Numbered from the stretch's first letter, positions 24,807 through 33,789 are shown. The stretch: 45,155 nt of DNA from DATILL01 sp035476575 (GCA_035476575.1 DATILL010000051.1:1-45155); one strand, 5' to 3'. Program-made: numbers and translations. The notes: generated by a model not told the origin, from the sequence alone.

Positions 24807-24821
24807 CCGAAGGGATGCCCT

Positions 24822-25940
24822 ATGGACCCTCCCGTGACGTCGGCCTCGCCCGCTTCCCTACCCTTGGCCGGGCGCGATCACCTCGAGCCACAGGCCGCAA
24901 GCGGCCCAGAGCTCGCTGGTCAGATGGAGTGCGCCGCAGCTGTGCGTGCGGCACTGGTAACAGAATTGACAACGCGCTGGCCCGAGGGCGCGGACGGGCT
25001 GGCAGAGATGCATCGGTATGCGCTGGTGCCGCCGGGCAAGCTGGTGCGGCCGTTGCTGGTGATGTGGTCGGCGCTGTCGGTCGGTGGAGATATCGATCAA
25101 GTGCTGCCGGTGGCGGTGGGGTTCGAAGCCGTGCACACCGGCAGCTTGCTGCATGACGACATCATCGACGGCGACCTCACCAGGCGGGGGCGCCCGGCCA
25201 TACACTCCGCCTTCGGGCCGGAACAAGCGATCATCGCGGGGAACGCGTTGTTCTTCGAGTGCTTCGCCGCACTGGGCCGGGCCGCCAGCCGCGGCATGCC
25301 GGACGAGCGCGTCGTGGCGGCGATGCGGGTCCAGGCCGAGGCCGGGGTCACGGCCTGCCGGGGCGCCTTGGCCGAACTGTCCCTGGCCGGTGAGCTGGAC
25401 ACACCGATCGAGGACTACGTGGCGGTGGCGCGCGCCAAGACGGCAGCGCTGACCCGAGCAGCCTGCATGGTCGGCGCACTGTTAGGCGGTGGACGTTCCG
25501 CCGAGGTCCACGCGCTGGCCACCTTCGGTGAACACTACGGACTGGCCTTCCAGTTCCACGATGATCTGCTGCCCTATGCGCAGATCAACCCTTCCGGAGC
25601 GGCGGGCACGGACAAGCCCGCTGACAGCGACCTGCGTAACCACCGTCCCACGCTGCCGGTGCTGCTGGCTCATCAGCGTGGTTCCACCATCCAGCGGGAT
25701 ATGCTGCGTCAGGTCCTGCTCGGCCCCGGCGACCCTGGCATCCGCCTGGCTCGCATGTGTGAGCTGGTGCAGGCAACGGGAGCACTGACTGCGGCGCAGG
25801 CGATGGTCGCCGTGCACACCCGTCAGGCCCTGAATGCCCTGAACCTGGTGCCGGCCAGTGTCTTTCGCACCCGGTTGGCCGACTTGGCCACCTCGTCCGG
25901 TGACGACACTGCGGTGGACTCCGATGCCCTTGCAATCTGA
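24822..25940 (+). CDS. trans-Polyprenyl diphosphate synthase (GGPP synthase-like)
   Basis: The 372-residue E-isoprenyl synthase has the first aspartate-rich motif DDIID (112-116) followed by RRGRP, the GKLVRP substrate site, and a second motif DDLLP (247-251) in which the last Asp is replaced, as is common in actinobacterial homologues. The residues four and five before the first motif are Ser108 and Gly107; small residues there favour chains of C20 or longer. A 50-residue nonconserved N-terminal leader is present. ATG 24822 has a GAAGGGA ribosome site. It begins 15 bases after the terpene synthase and overlaps the next gene by 17 bases. Confidence 0.92.
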   Translation: MDPPVTSASPASLPLAGRDHLEPQAASGPELAGQMECAAAVRAALVTELTTRWPEGADGLAEMHRYALVPPGKLVRPLLVMWSALSVGGDIDQVLPVAVGFEAVHTGSLLHDDIIDGDLTRRGRPAIHSAFGPEQAIIAGNALFFECFAALGRAASRGMPDERVVAAMRVQAEAGVTACRGALAELSLAGELDTPIEDYVAVARAKTAALTRAACMVGALLGGGRSAEVHALATFGEHYGLAFQFHDDLLPYAQINPSGAAGTDKPADSDLRNHRPTLPVLLAHQRGSTIQRDMLRQVLLGPGDPGIRLARMCELVQATGALTAAQAMVAVHTRQALNALNLVPASVFRTRLADLATSSGDDTAVDSDALAI

Positions 25941-27813
25941 GGCGCAGTTGCGTCACGCAGCGGCCCAGGCAGCTGATCGGGCGGTACACGCCTTGCTGGC
26001 CCGGCAACAGCAGGACGGCCACTGGCACGAAGGGCTGAACAACAAGGTCACCATCGACGCCTGTCATCTGCTCCTGCATGCCTTTCTGCGACTGCCCCCG
26101 CCGCAGAGCGGTAACGCCATCGCCCGTTGGATCAGATCCCAGCAGACCCCCACCGGATGCTGGCAGAACTTCCCGGGTGGCCCCCACCAGCTGTCCACGA
26201 CCAGCATGGCCTACCTGGCGCTACGCATCACCGGCGACCAGCCCGGCGACGCGCACATGCGGGCCGCGGCAGCATGGGTCAGGCACCAAGGCGGCCTGGC
26301 GGCTTGTCGGGGCACGGCGCGACTCTGGCTGGCGCTGTTCGGCCAGCGGCAGTGGAACGACGTTCCCGTGATCCCCCCGGAACTGATCCTGTTACCGGCC
26401 CGCGGCCCGCTGTCAGTGCATGACCTAGCTGTCTGGGCTCAGGCCGCGATGCTGCCTATGGCAGTGATCACCGCTTTTCGCCCGGTTCGATCTCCAGGGT
26501 TCGACCTGACCGAGCTGTGGGCCGCCCCGGCGGCCCACAGCTCGCCCGCCGACCCCGTGGCCAGGATCCTGGCCGCCTACGAGTGGATCATGCCGGGATG
26601 GCTACGTCGGCGCGCACTGCAGCGAATTGGCCGCTGGCTGCGTGACCGGCAGGAACAGGACGGCTGCTGGGGGGGTGTGCACCATTACACCGTCTACTCC
26701 ATCCTGGCGCTGCATCTGCTAGGTGACCGGGTCGAGGGAGCCGTGCTGCAACGAGCACTCCGCGGGCTGTTGGCCTTTGAGCAGCAAGAGACCCGGGGGC
26801 GCACGAGTGTGCGGTTCTCTCACTCACCGGTGTGGGACACCGCGCTGACCGTGCAGGCCCTGCAGGCATCCGGGTCGGCCGCCGCCGACACCGCCGTGCA
26901 GCGAGGTATCACCTGGCTGGCCGCGCGCCAGCAACGAACACCCGGCGAATGGAGCGCGCACCGACCCACCCTGCCAGCCGGCGCATGGGCCTTCCAATAC
27001 TGCAACCGCCACAGCCCCGACACCGACGACACCGCCATGGTGCTGCACGTCCTGCTCCACCACCGCAACCACAAACCCGGCCGGACACCCGATCAGGCAG
27101 GCCAGCACCAGCTCGACGACACGTGCCATCGCGGCCTGGACTGGCTGGTCGGTATGGCCGGCAGGGACGGAGGATGGGCCGCGTTCGACGCCGACGCGCG
27201 CGTCCGCCGCGCGCGACGCCTGCCCTATCCCGACCCGGAAGTCCTGGTCGACCCACCCAGCGCCGATGTCACCGCTCATGCGGTCGAGGTCCTCGCCCAG
27301 GCCGGTCCCCGCTACCGGCACCGCGTGCGGACAGGAGTGCGCTGGCTGCTGGCCGCCCAGGAGCAGGACGGCTCCTGGCTGGGCCAGTGGGGTTGCAACC
27401 ACCTGTACGGAACCGCTGCGGTCCTGGCGGCCCTCGACTCCGCCGGTATCCCGGCCGACACCCCAGCCGTGCAACGCGCCACAGCCTGGCTGACCGGCCA
27501 CCAGAACAGCGACGGCGGCTGGGGCGAGGACCAACGCTCCTACCAAGACTCGCAGTGGCGTGGACGCGGGCCGTCCACTGCCTCCCAGACCGCCTGGGCG
27601 CTCATCGGCCTGCTCGCCGCCGGCCGACGTGACCACCACGTGCACCGCGGCGTCACCTGGCTGCTGACCCACCAGCAACCCTCCGGCCTATGGCAGGAAG
27701 CCCAGTTCACCGGGGCCGTCTTTCCTCGGGACTCACCTATTCGCTACGGCTCCTACCCTCGGATCTTCCCGCTGATCGCCCTGTCCTGGTACCACCGTTC
27801 ACCGACATGCTGA
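25924..27813 (+). CDS. Squalene-hopene-cyclase-like class II terpene cyclase
   Basis: The 629-residue protein has the length and repeats of squalene-hopene cyclases. The protonating motif is DTDDTA (Asp366, Asp368, Asp369), and QW-type repeats are spread along the chain (RQQQDGHW, RQEQDGCWGG, AGRDGGW, QEQDGSW, QNSDGGWGED). Class II cyclases start cyclisation by protonating a double bond without losing diphosphate. No squalene synthase (HpnCDE or SQS) is in the operon, so squalene may not be the substrate; a long prenyl diphosphate or an acyclic terpene from the neighbours is an alternative. I chose ATG 25924, overlapping the previous gene by 17 bases, because homology begins there. Confidence 0.92.
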   Translation: MPLQSEAQLRHAAAQAADRAVHALLARQQQDGHWHEGLNNKVTIDACHLLLHAFLRLPPPQSGNAIARWIRSQQTPTGCWQNFPGGPHQLSTTSMAYLALRITGDQPGDAHMRAAAAWVRHQGGLAACRGTARLWLALFGQRQWNDVPVIPPELILLPARGPLSVHDLAVWAQAAMLPMAVITAFRPVRSPGFDLTELWAAPAAHSSPADPVARILAAYEWIMPGWLRRRALQRIGRWLRDRQEQDGCWGGVHHYTVYSILALHLLGDRVEGAVLQRALRGLLAFEQQETRGRTSVRFSHSPVWDTALTVQALQASGSAAADTAVQRGITWLAARQQRTPGEWSAHRPTLPAGAWAFQYCNRHSPDTDDTAMVLHVLLHHRNHKPGRTPDQAGQHQLDDTCHRGLDWLVGMAGRDGGWAAFDADARVRRARRLPYPDPEVLVDPPSADVTAHAVEVLAQAGPRYRHRVRTGVRWLLAAQEQDGSWLGQWGCNHLYGTAAVLAALDSAGIPADTPAVQRATAWLTGHQNSDGGWGEDQRSYQDSQWRGRGPSTASQTAWALIGLLAAGRRDHHVHRGVTWLLTHQQPSGLWQEAQFTGAVFPRDSPIRYGSYPRIFPLIALSWYHRSPTC

Positions 27814-28140
27814 GGAGGGGCGATCAGCTCAAGACGGCCTGAACGCAAGATGGATGGCGTCGTGATAGCGGTAGGCGGCGGTGCGCCGGAACTGTCCGTC
27901 AACGGATCACCGACCGGGCTACCTATCTGGTAACCGATGATCTTGCCGCCGTCGTGGTGCACCGGGCCACCTGGAAAGGCGTTCGGTTCAGCTGACACCA
28001 GCGTGAGCACGACGGCCGTGCGGCCAGACGGCATGGGGTGCTCGGTGAACGCGATGACCAACCGCCGGGGAATCGCTCCTGATCCGGAAACCCGAGTCGA
28101 ACAATCGAGCCCGTCCCAGTAGTCGTCGAAGTCGCCGTTG
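27753..28140 (-). pseudogene. Unrecognised coding remnant joined to a transposase fragment
   Basis: An open frame reads NGDFDDYWDGLDCSTRVSGS, AIPRRLVIAFTEHPMPSGRT, AVVLTLVSAEP and continues into the complement of the cyclase gene. The first 90 or so residues look protein-like, with no family that I recognise. It has no start of its own and is fused to the ISKra4-like piece upstream. I treat it as a broken C-terminal piece; it could be chance. Confidence 0.3.
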
Positions 28141-28503
28141 CTGTGCCGTCGGCGGGGTGCAGACTGGCGTACCCCTGGTGCGCGGTAGGTCCAGCGTCGC
28201 ACCGTAACCGGACCGAACACCGTGGCCAGTGAGCGGGTGCGTCCTGTCTCGGGATGAGCGCGGCGGATGTCATCGGCTCCCACGACCTCCTCCAGGCGGG
28301 TCTCGCGCTGCGCACGCAGGGTCCAGATGGTCCTGGGTCAGCGCCTGCAGCAGCTCCCGGCCCTCGGCTTGAAGCCGTGCCTCCAGCTCCCCGTGGGTCA
28401 GCGCGTGTGCTTGGTGACCACCCAGCCAGGAGACCATCGCCTCGAAACGCTCACGCGACTGACCGAACGCCCCACCGGAGATCTCCAGCGCGTATGCTTC
28501 CAT
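28140..28503 (-). pseudogene. ISKra4-family transposase N-terminal remnant
   Basis: From ATG 28503 the product reads MEAYALEISGGAFGQSRERF, MVSWLGGHQAHALTHGELEA and RLQAEGRELLQALTQDHLD, typical of the N-terminus of ISKra4-family transposases. A frameshift near 28285 moves the continuation (VGADDIRRAHPETGRTRSLA, TVFGPVTVRRWTYRAPGVR) to another frame, and a second change precedes LHPADG, after which homology ends. The catalytic part is missing. Confidence 0.7.
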
Positions 28504-28622
28504 CTCGGGCTCCTTCTTTGGTTCTTGTCCACACACTCAAGAACATAGAGAGAAGGAGCCCGCTCCGCTTGTCATCACACCCTGTCAACCACCCGTGACC
28601 AGCACTTTTATCCCCCTCAGAG

Positions 28623-28635
28623 CTCAAGTTTCGCT
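28623..28635. repeat. Third copy of the IS end sequence
   Basis: CTCAAGTTTCGC, identical to the left IS end at 21725, followed by one more base shared with the right IS end (T). It sits exactly where the N-terminal ImmA fragment stops being homologous. Its orientation is that of a left end, which a simple composite transposon would not produce. Confidence 0.65.
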
Positions 28636-28639
28636 CGTC

Positions 28640-28898
28640 AGCGCCCGAAAGCTGACGGCATCGACAGGAACTTCATCGACATCCTCCCCAAGAAGAAGGA
28701 CGTTGGAAAGGCCAGAGCTTCCACGATAAGCTCAACGGGAGGGTTCTCCACCCTGCCTGCCTCCCAGCCAGTGACAGCTCTTCGGGTAACACCACAGGCT
28801 TGACCGAGAGCTTCCTTCGTAATACTGCGTCGTTCACGGGCGACCCGGAGACGGCTGGGGTTGAAGTCCCCGGCATGAGATTTACCGACGTTCGACAT
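28640..28898 (-). pseudogene. N-terminal fragment of an XRE-HTH ImmA/IrrE-type gene
   Basis: From ATG 28898 the residues FNPSRLRVARERRSITKEAL, GQACGVTRRAVTGWEAGRVE and ALAFPTSFFLG form the HTH of XRE proteins that carry a C-terminal ImmA/IrrE peptidase. After FFLG a one-base shift is needed: the neighbouring frame continues as GEDVDEVPVDAVSFRALTS, the usual next segment, up to 28635. There the IS-end sequence begins and homology stops. The peptidase core is absent. The matching C-terminal piece lies 7 kb to the left at 21410-21604. Confidence 0.65.
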
Positions 28899-29466
28899 GG
28901 ACTGCCGCCCGACGGGGTCCGTCTTTGTCAGGCTCAGTTGGCGTGACGGCCACGCCTGACAGGGGGGTCGCGGGCATGATGACCCGCTCGGCCCAGCGGC
29001 CGACTCTCAAACCTTGCCCCGGCATCAGTGCCAGGGACAGCTCACTGTACATACTACCGTCGCGCGCTCGTGGCATGAAGAACCATGTAACACATCGCTC
29101 GTCATCTCTCATGTGGACGTCCTCTTCCGGAGGAACGCCGGGGAAGAGCGTCAGCTAAGTCCACTGACGGTGTTCCGCTCGAGCCTCTTTACGGTCACCG
29201 GGCCTCGCCGACGCGCCGGCCTTGGGGTGCTGGAACCTTCCACTCCTGTGTCAACATCGCCGCCAACTACCGCAACCGCAATCTTCTCCCCCGGTGTGGA
29301 AAACCGTCTCATAGTTGTCCGTGGAACCAATCTCCCAACCCTGGCTAAGTGTCAACAGCTCGGTCCTCAGCTGACCTACGGTCTCGGCCCACATCACTTG
29401 CCCAGGATAGGTCTTGGGATGAGTCGGGAGACACTGCGCCTGCTCCAATTGATGATCTTCCTCTTA
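28882..29466 (-). pseudogene. Decayed gene upstream of the ImmA-type fragment
   Basis: Three frames in succession give protein-like text: EQAQCLPTHPKTYPGQVMWA, ETVGQLRTELLTLSQGWEIG, then GEKIAVAVVGGDVDTGVEGS in a second frame, then LTLFPGVPPEEDVHMRDDER, CVTWFFMPRA, ELSLALMPGQGLRVGRWAER in a third. The end overlaps the start of the HTH gene by 17 bases, which argues that it was once the first gene of that operon. No family is recognised. At least two frameshifts are needed. Confidence 0.4.
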
Positions 29467-29778
29467 CCGCACCACAAATGAGCTTCGGAAAGAGGAGGTT
29501 AATGCTGGCGCGTCGGGGCGGGGCGGCGATCCCCGCCAGCGGTGGCGGGCCGACGAAGGCCCAGCGGGTGGGCACGCCGGTGGCCCGGTGAAGACTGTCC
29601 TACCTTGGTCAAGGCCGCCGGCCTCCTCCGCCGGCCGGCCGGCGGCACAGCAGAAGGCGCCACGGCGCCCACGTCGCCCACGTCGCCCACGGCGCCCGGC
29701 CCCGGACCAACGCCGCCTGGGCCATGCCGGTTGGTGCGCCCCCGTCGTACGACGTATGGGTGGAGAACACACGAAACG
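29467..29778. other. Gene-free region with 9-bp tandem repeats
   Basis: No supported gene. Around 29660-29697 the sequence repeats CGCCCACGT with small variation, next to a GGCCGGC-rich palindromic block. It separates the decayed operon from the iron-controlled genes. Confidence 0.4.
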
Positions 29779-29798
29779 GTTGACAGCCCAGGCAAGAG

Positions 29799-29817
29799 TT
29801 AGGTTAGCCTAACCTAA
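29799..29817 (+). promoter_or_regulatory. DtxR/IdeR-type iron box
   Basis: TTAGGTTAGCCTAACCTAA is a perfect 19-bp palindrome that matches the known DtxR/IdeR operator. A TTGACA at 29780 places the -10 region within the box, so iron-loaded repressor would block the promoter of the DoxX gene. Confidence 0.93.
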
Positions 29818-29837
29818 ATCTATTTCGGGAGGCTCCG

Positions 29838-30317
29838 GTGGCCCAGCATCCCCGCATCCCCTTCTTCGACGACCGCACCCTGTCGCTGTACCGCATGGTG
29901 GTGGGCCTGCTGTTTGCCTGCCACGGCGCCGCGTCGCTGTTCAACGTGCTCGGCGGCCCACACGGCGGTCCGCTGGCTGTCGGCGAGTGGCCCGGATGGT
30001 GGGCCGCCCTGATCCAGCTCGTTGGCGGGTCCCTGGTGCTGGTCGGCCTGCTCACCCGGCCGGCCGCTCTGGCCAGCTCCGGGTCGATGGCGTATGCGTA
30101 CTTCGTAGTACACCAGCAGCAGGCGCTGTGGCCCATCCAGAACGGCGGCGAGGCGTCTGCCATGTTCTGCTGGGCGTTCCTGCTGATCGCGGCGCTCGGG
30201 CCTGGCCGGTGGTCGCTCGACGCGGTGTTGGCTAGCCGCCGGTCGGCCCGGACCGGCACCGCCAGGGAAGCGGTGTCATCCGAGGTAAGCAGGGAGCCGG
30301 GAGGCGTGCTGCGTTGA
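29838..30317 (+). CDS. DoxX-family membrane protein, iron-regulated
   Basis: The 159-residue protein has the DoxX signature: an N-terminal LYRMVVGLLFACHGAASLF helix, EWPGWWAALIQLVGGSLVLV and two further membrane helices with SSGSMAYAYFVVHQQQ and AMFCWAFLLIAALG. DoxX proteins are four-helix membrane proteins linked to redox and oxidative-stress functions. The C-terminal 25 residues are polar and probably cytoplasmic. The GTG start at 29838 has GGGAGG five bases upstream. A perfect iron box in the promoter implies expression when iron is scarce. The multicopper oxidase downstream has its own weaker box. Confidence 0.9.
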   Translation: MAQHPRIPFFDDRTLSLYRMVVGLLFACHGAASLFNVLGGPHGGPLAVGEWPGWWAALIQLVGGSLVLVGLLTRPAALASSGSMAYAYFVVHQQQALWPIQNGGEASAMFCWAFLLIAALGPGRWSLDAVLASRRSARTGTAREAVSSEVSREPGGVLR

Positions 30318-30328
30318 GTGGCTTTGGG

Positions 30329-30347
30329 TCAGGCTAGCCTCGCCTAA
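30329..30347 (+). promoter_or_regulatory. Second, imperfect iron box
   Basis: TCAGGCTAGCCTCGCCTAA agrees with the DtxR/IdeR consensus at 15 of 19 positions and lies 15 bases before the start of the multicopper oxidase gene. Confidence 0.7.
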
Positions 30348-30362
30348 TCTCGGGAGACACAT

Positions 30363-31496
30363 ATGCCCGTCCGCCGTCTTGGCAACGTAGCGCTCACCGC
30401 CGCCTTGCTCACCACCGCGTGCGCCGGGGGGAGCGACCATGGGCTCCACGCTGGTGCTGGCAGCGGGTCTGCCGGCCTGACCCGGGAGTACTTCATCTCG
30501 GCGGACCAGGTGGTCTGGGACTACGCGCCGCTCAGGCGCAACGAGATCACCGGCACCCCCTTCGGCGCGCGGGAGAACGTCTTCGTGGCCCATGGCCCCG
30601 GGCGGATCGGCTCGCGGTACCTCAAGTGCCTGTACCGCGGCTACACCGACGCCTCGTTCAGCACGGTCCAACGCCGGCCAGCCAGCGAGGCATACCTGGG
30701 CTACCTCGGCCCGGCGATCCGGGCCGAGGTCGGTGACACGGTCAAGGTCACCTTCCGCAACACCTGCCCGTTCCGGGCCAGCATCCATCCGCACGGTGTC
30801 CGCTACGCCAAGGACAGCGAGGGAGCGCCGTACAGCGACGGCACCGGCAAGACCCATCCCGCCGCCGCCGTACCCACCGGGCACACCGTCCATTACACGT
30901 GGCAGGTGCCCGACCGGGCCGGACCAGGACCGATGGACGGGTCGTCGGCGGTATGGATGTACCACTCGCACGCCGACGAGATCGCCGACGTGTACGCCGG
31001 GCTGAGCGGCTTTCTGGTCGTCACCGCGCGCGGGAAGGCTCGACCGGACGGCAGTCCCGCCGACGTCGACCGGGAGGTCTTCAGCCTCTTCGAGGTGGAC
31101 GACGAGAACGCCAGCCCGCTGCTCGCCCCCAACATCCGCCGGTTCGCCGGCCGCCCAGCACCTGACCCGGCCGACCCCGATTTTGTCGAGTCCAACCTCA
31201 TGCACGCCATCAACGGCTATGTCTACGGCAACGGGCCGGTCGTGCAGCTCAAGGCCGGCCAACGGGTCCGCTGGTACCTGATGGGCATGGGCACCGAGGT
31301 GGACCTGCACACCCCGCATTGGCACGGCAGCGCCGTCACCATCAACGGGATGCGCACCGACGTCGCCAGCCTGCTGCCCGCGACCATGGTCACCGCCGAG
31401 GTAACCCCGGACGCCCCCGGCGTCTGGCAGTTCCACTGCCATGTCGGTGACCACATCCTCGCCGGCATGCAAGCCCGCTACCAGGTGACCTCGTAG
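30363..31496 (+). CDS. Iron-regulated multicopper oxidase lipoprotein (ferroxidase-like)
   Basis: The 377-residue protein has two cupredoxin domains. The copper ligands are all visible: HPHG (His142, His144), YHSH (His201, His203), HTPHWHG (His316, His319, His321) and FHCHVGDHILAGM (His358, Cys359, His360, His364, Met369). The N-terminus has a signal sequence ending in LLTTAC with Cys20, a passable lipobox, so it is probably anchored outside the membrane. The domain arrangement recalls ceruloplasmin- or nitrite-reductase-like two-domain oxidases. Control by an iron box suggests oxidation of Fe(II) or handling of siderophore iron; the substrate is inferred. Confidence 0.9.
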   Translation: MPVRRLGNVALTAALLTTACAGGSDHGLHAGAGSGSAGLTREYFISADQVVWDYAPLRRNEITGTPFGARENVFVAHGPGRIGSRYLKCLYRGYTDASFSTVQRRPASEAYLGYLGPAIRAEVGDTVKVTFRNTCPFRASIHPHGVRYAKDSEGAPYSDGTGKTHPAAAVPTGHTVHYTWQVPDRAGPGPMDGSSAVWMYHSHADEIADVYAGLSGFLVVTARGKARPDGSPADVDREVFSLFEVDDENASPLLAPNIRRFAGRPAPDPADPDFVESNLMHAINGYVYGNGPVVQLKAGQRVRWYLMGMGTEVDLHTPHWHGSAVTINGMRTDVASLLPATMVTAEVTPDAPGVWQFHCHVGDHILAGMQARYQVTS

Positions 31497-31554
31497 TCCT
31501 TCCCATGCCCTCGCAGGAGCTTCCCGGCTCCGTGGCCGCTCCTCGGTAGGCCAG

Positions 31555-32577
31555 TCAGGGGCCACCGGGCGAGGCCATCTGGGGGGCATGGAGCCGCTGG
31601 GGATACGCGCTCGCCCGGGTGGCATGGGCCCGGGCGTCGCGGGGCGACTCGCCGTACTCGGCGCGGAACAGCCGGCTGAAATGCGCCGCACTCAGCAGCC
31701 CGACCTCGGCCGCGACCTCGGCGATCGGGCGACGCCGGTACGCCGGGTCAAGGAGCATTGCCCGCGCCCGCTCCAGGCGCTGCCGGCGGATCGAGGCGGC
31801 GACACCCTCGCCGTCCCTGGCGAAAAGCTGGTACAGGCTGCGGCGCGACATGTGCACCGCCGCCGCTACCGCGTCCGGGTCCAGGCTCGGGTCGGCCAGG
31901 TTCGCCGCGATGAACCGCTGTGCCCGCAGCCGCCGCGCCGGCGCGAGCTCCTCGCCGTCCGTGCTCTCCCCGTCCAGCGACCGCACCAGCATGGTCACCA
32001 GTGCGAGCCAGACGGTGCCGAGATCGGCGGTGGCGCTGCGTGACAGGTCTTCGAGGCGGCCGACCATTCCCAGCAGCAACGGGCGGACCAGCGTCTCGAA
32101 CAGCGGAAGGTCAGGCGGAAGCTGCAGGTCAGTGACCCGGTCAATCGCGGCATCCGCGACCGGCAGCAGCCTGCGCGGCACATTCACCTGTATCGAGCGC
32201 AGGCCAGCCCGGGCAGGGCACCAACCGGCGAGGCGACCGAGGAGCACCGTGGACTCGCCCACCGTCGAGTCACAATTGTGCCAACACCCGGTCATCCCAG
32301 GCACGCGGTGCAGGATGTCGACCCGCAGCATGTTGCCAGCCTCGGTACCCTCCCCCCGCCAGCGTCCCCGGGCCGGTCCGCAGCGCACCTCGACGATGCT
32401 GATGTCGCCGACACTGAGCACCTCGGTCGATGCCTGGAGGTCCCGTGGCGCCGCCTCTACCCTGTCCAGCCGCGCCGGAGCGTCAACCGTCCCCGAGCAC
32501 CACGTGCGCCAGTCGAAGCGCTCCGTCGGCACAGCGCCAGGAGTGCCGAACCGTCGATACCGTAGCTTGTCTGGCAC
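31555..32577 (-). CDS. AraC-family transcriptional regulator
   Basis: The 340-residue protein has an N-terminal AraC-binding-like sensor domain (about 10-200) and a C-terminal pair of helix-turn-helices (RRLRAQRFIAANLADPSLDP, VAAAVHMSRRSLYQLFARDG, then PIAEVAAEVGLLSAAHFSRL and FRAEYGESPRD). I chose GTG 32577 because AGGAGG lies eight bases upstream; a longer frame to 32763 begins with low-complexity sequence. It converges on the multicopper oxidase gene. It may control the unknown pair to its right or the iron genes; nothing in the sequence decides this. Confidence 0.9.
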   Translation of the reverse strand: MPDKLRYRRFGTPGAVPTERFDWRTWCSGTVDAPARLDRVEAAPRDLQASTEVLSVGDISIVEVRCGPARGRWRGEGTEAGNMLRVDILHRVPGMTGCWHNCDSTVGESTVLLGRLAGWCPARAGLRSIQVNVPRRLLPVADAAIDRVTDLQLPPDLPLFETLVRPLLLGMVGRLEDLSRSATADLGTVWLALVTMLVRSLDGESTDGEELAPARRLRAQRFIAANLADPSLDPDAVAAAVHMSRRSLYQLFARDGEGVAASIRRQRLERARAMLLDPAYRRRPIAEVAAEVGLLSAAHFSRLFRAEYGESPRDARAHATRASAYPQRLHAPQMASPGGP

Positions 32578-32982
32578 AGCGCGGCCCTCCTCGCCCCCGC
32601 GGCGGCGAGTGAATCGAGACATACCAGGAGCCATAGGGCCAAGAGGTACACGAGGCCCACTGCTCGCCAGGCGGGTGCCTGCCCTCGCTGGCTGCCTGAC
32701 GCGCCTGGCGCCCATCAGCCCAGCGGCAGCGGCAGCGGCAAGTTGACGATCCGTGCACCACAATCACGTCAAAGGGCCGGTACTTGCCAATACGTGCGGA
32801 TCTCCGCTCTCGTAGACGGACACCATTCCACCAACCGCCGGCGCGACGGATGATTGTCTGCGCTCACGGGGTCCCACCTTTCCGCTGGCCACTCCTCCCG
32901 CGTCACCAGGTCAGTTTCAGCGGCTAGCCACGGGTCAACCCCCGCCGGCCCCCTAGCTCCCCTCAGTGAAAGGAGCCGCACG

Positions 32983-33789
32983 ATGACGCAAGCCAGAGCG
33001 CAGGAGCGGACGCGACGCCTCTACGTCAACAGGGACGCCTCCTACACCAGCGGTCTCGATGGCCAGACCGCCCGTATCCGCATCAACGCCCAGGTCGACG
33101 CCTACATCTTTGACAAGATCCCGAACACCTTTGTCACCGTCAGCCTGGACGGCACCAGCGTCAAGGCCACGGACGCCGAGAAGCTCGCCACAGACCGCGA
33201 TGACAAGCGCGGCTGGTACACGGAATGGGTTGAGGTCCAGGTCACGCTGGACAACCCCGACTTCGTGGTCCGGCAGGACGCGCCGCAGACGACAATGGGC
33301 TCGGGGGCGGTGAGCAGCACGACGTCGCTCAGCATCGACGCCAGCGCGGGAACCTTCGGGCCCACGCCCACCACCAACGTGGGCGCCGGCCTGACGATCG
33401 GTTCGTCGGTCTCCCACAACCTGACCGACTTCAAGATCCAGAACCGGTCGACCGACCAGTTGGTGAAGCACCGCTACAAGCTCGCGCAGACGTCGGGTGG
33501 CGCCTATGAGTCGCCCGGCGACCTGGTGAACATGAGCGCCGCGGGCCAGTTCCAGGGGTCGCCGCTGTTCACCCTCCCGGACCTCGCGATCACGAACCTG
33601 CCGGTCCTGACGACGGTGATCTTCATGAGCACGTCTCCCCAGCAGCAGGACGTCAACCTCTCCATCACGGTCACCCACCATCTGGCGCAGGTCGAGAAGA
33701 CCTTCAAGGTTTTCTCCGTCTCGGTGGACAACTGGTGGCACGAATGGGCCAGCACCGCCACCCAGGCCATTCCGCTGTCCAGCCTTTGA
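32983..33789 (+). CDS. Unknown beta-rich protein, possibly pore-forming-like
   Basis: The 268-residue protein has no signal peptide and no recognised motif. Most of it alternates polar and nonpolar residues in strand-like fashion (TARIRINAQVDAYIFDKI, EWVEVQVTLDNPDFVVRQ). A Ser/Thr/Gly-rich central stretch (SSTTSLSIDASAGTFGPTPT to AGLTIGSSVSHNLTDFKI) resembles the amphipathic stem region of beta-pore-forming toxins. The C-terminus VSVDNWWHEWAS is aromatic. A good ribosome site (AAAGGAG) precedes the ATG at 32983. It is followed after 12 bases by the repeat protein, so the two form an operon. The pore-forming idea is a resemblance only. Confidence 0.6.
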   Translation: MTQARAQERTRRLYVNRDASYTSGLDGQTARIRINAQVDAYIFDKIPNTFVTVSLDGTSVKATDAEKLATDRDDKRGWYTEWVEVQVTLDNPDFVVRQDAPQTTMGSGAVSSTTSLSIDASAGTFGPTPTTNVGAGLTIGSSVSHNLTDFKIQNRSTDQLVKHRYKLAQTSGGAYESPGDLVNMSAAGQFQGSPLFTLPDLAITNLPVLTTVIFMSTSPQQQDVNLSITVTHHLAQVEKTFKVFSVSVDNWWHEWASTATQAIPLSSL

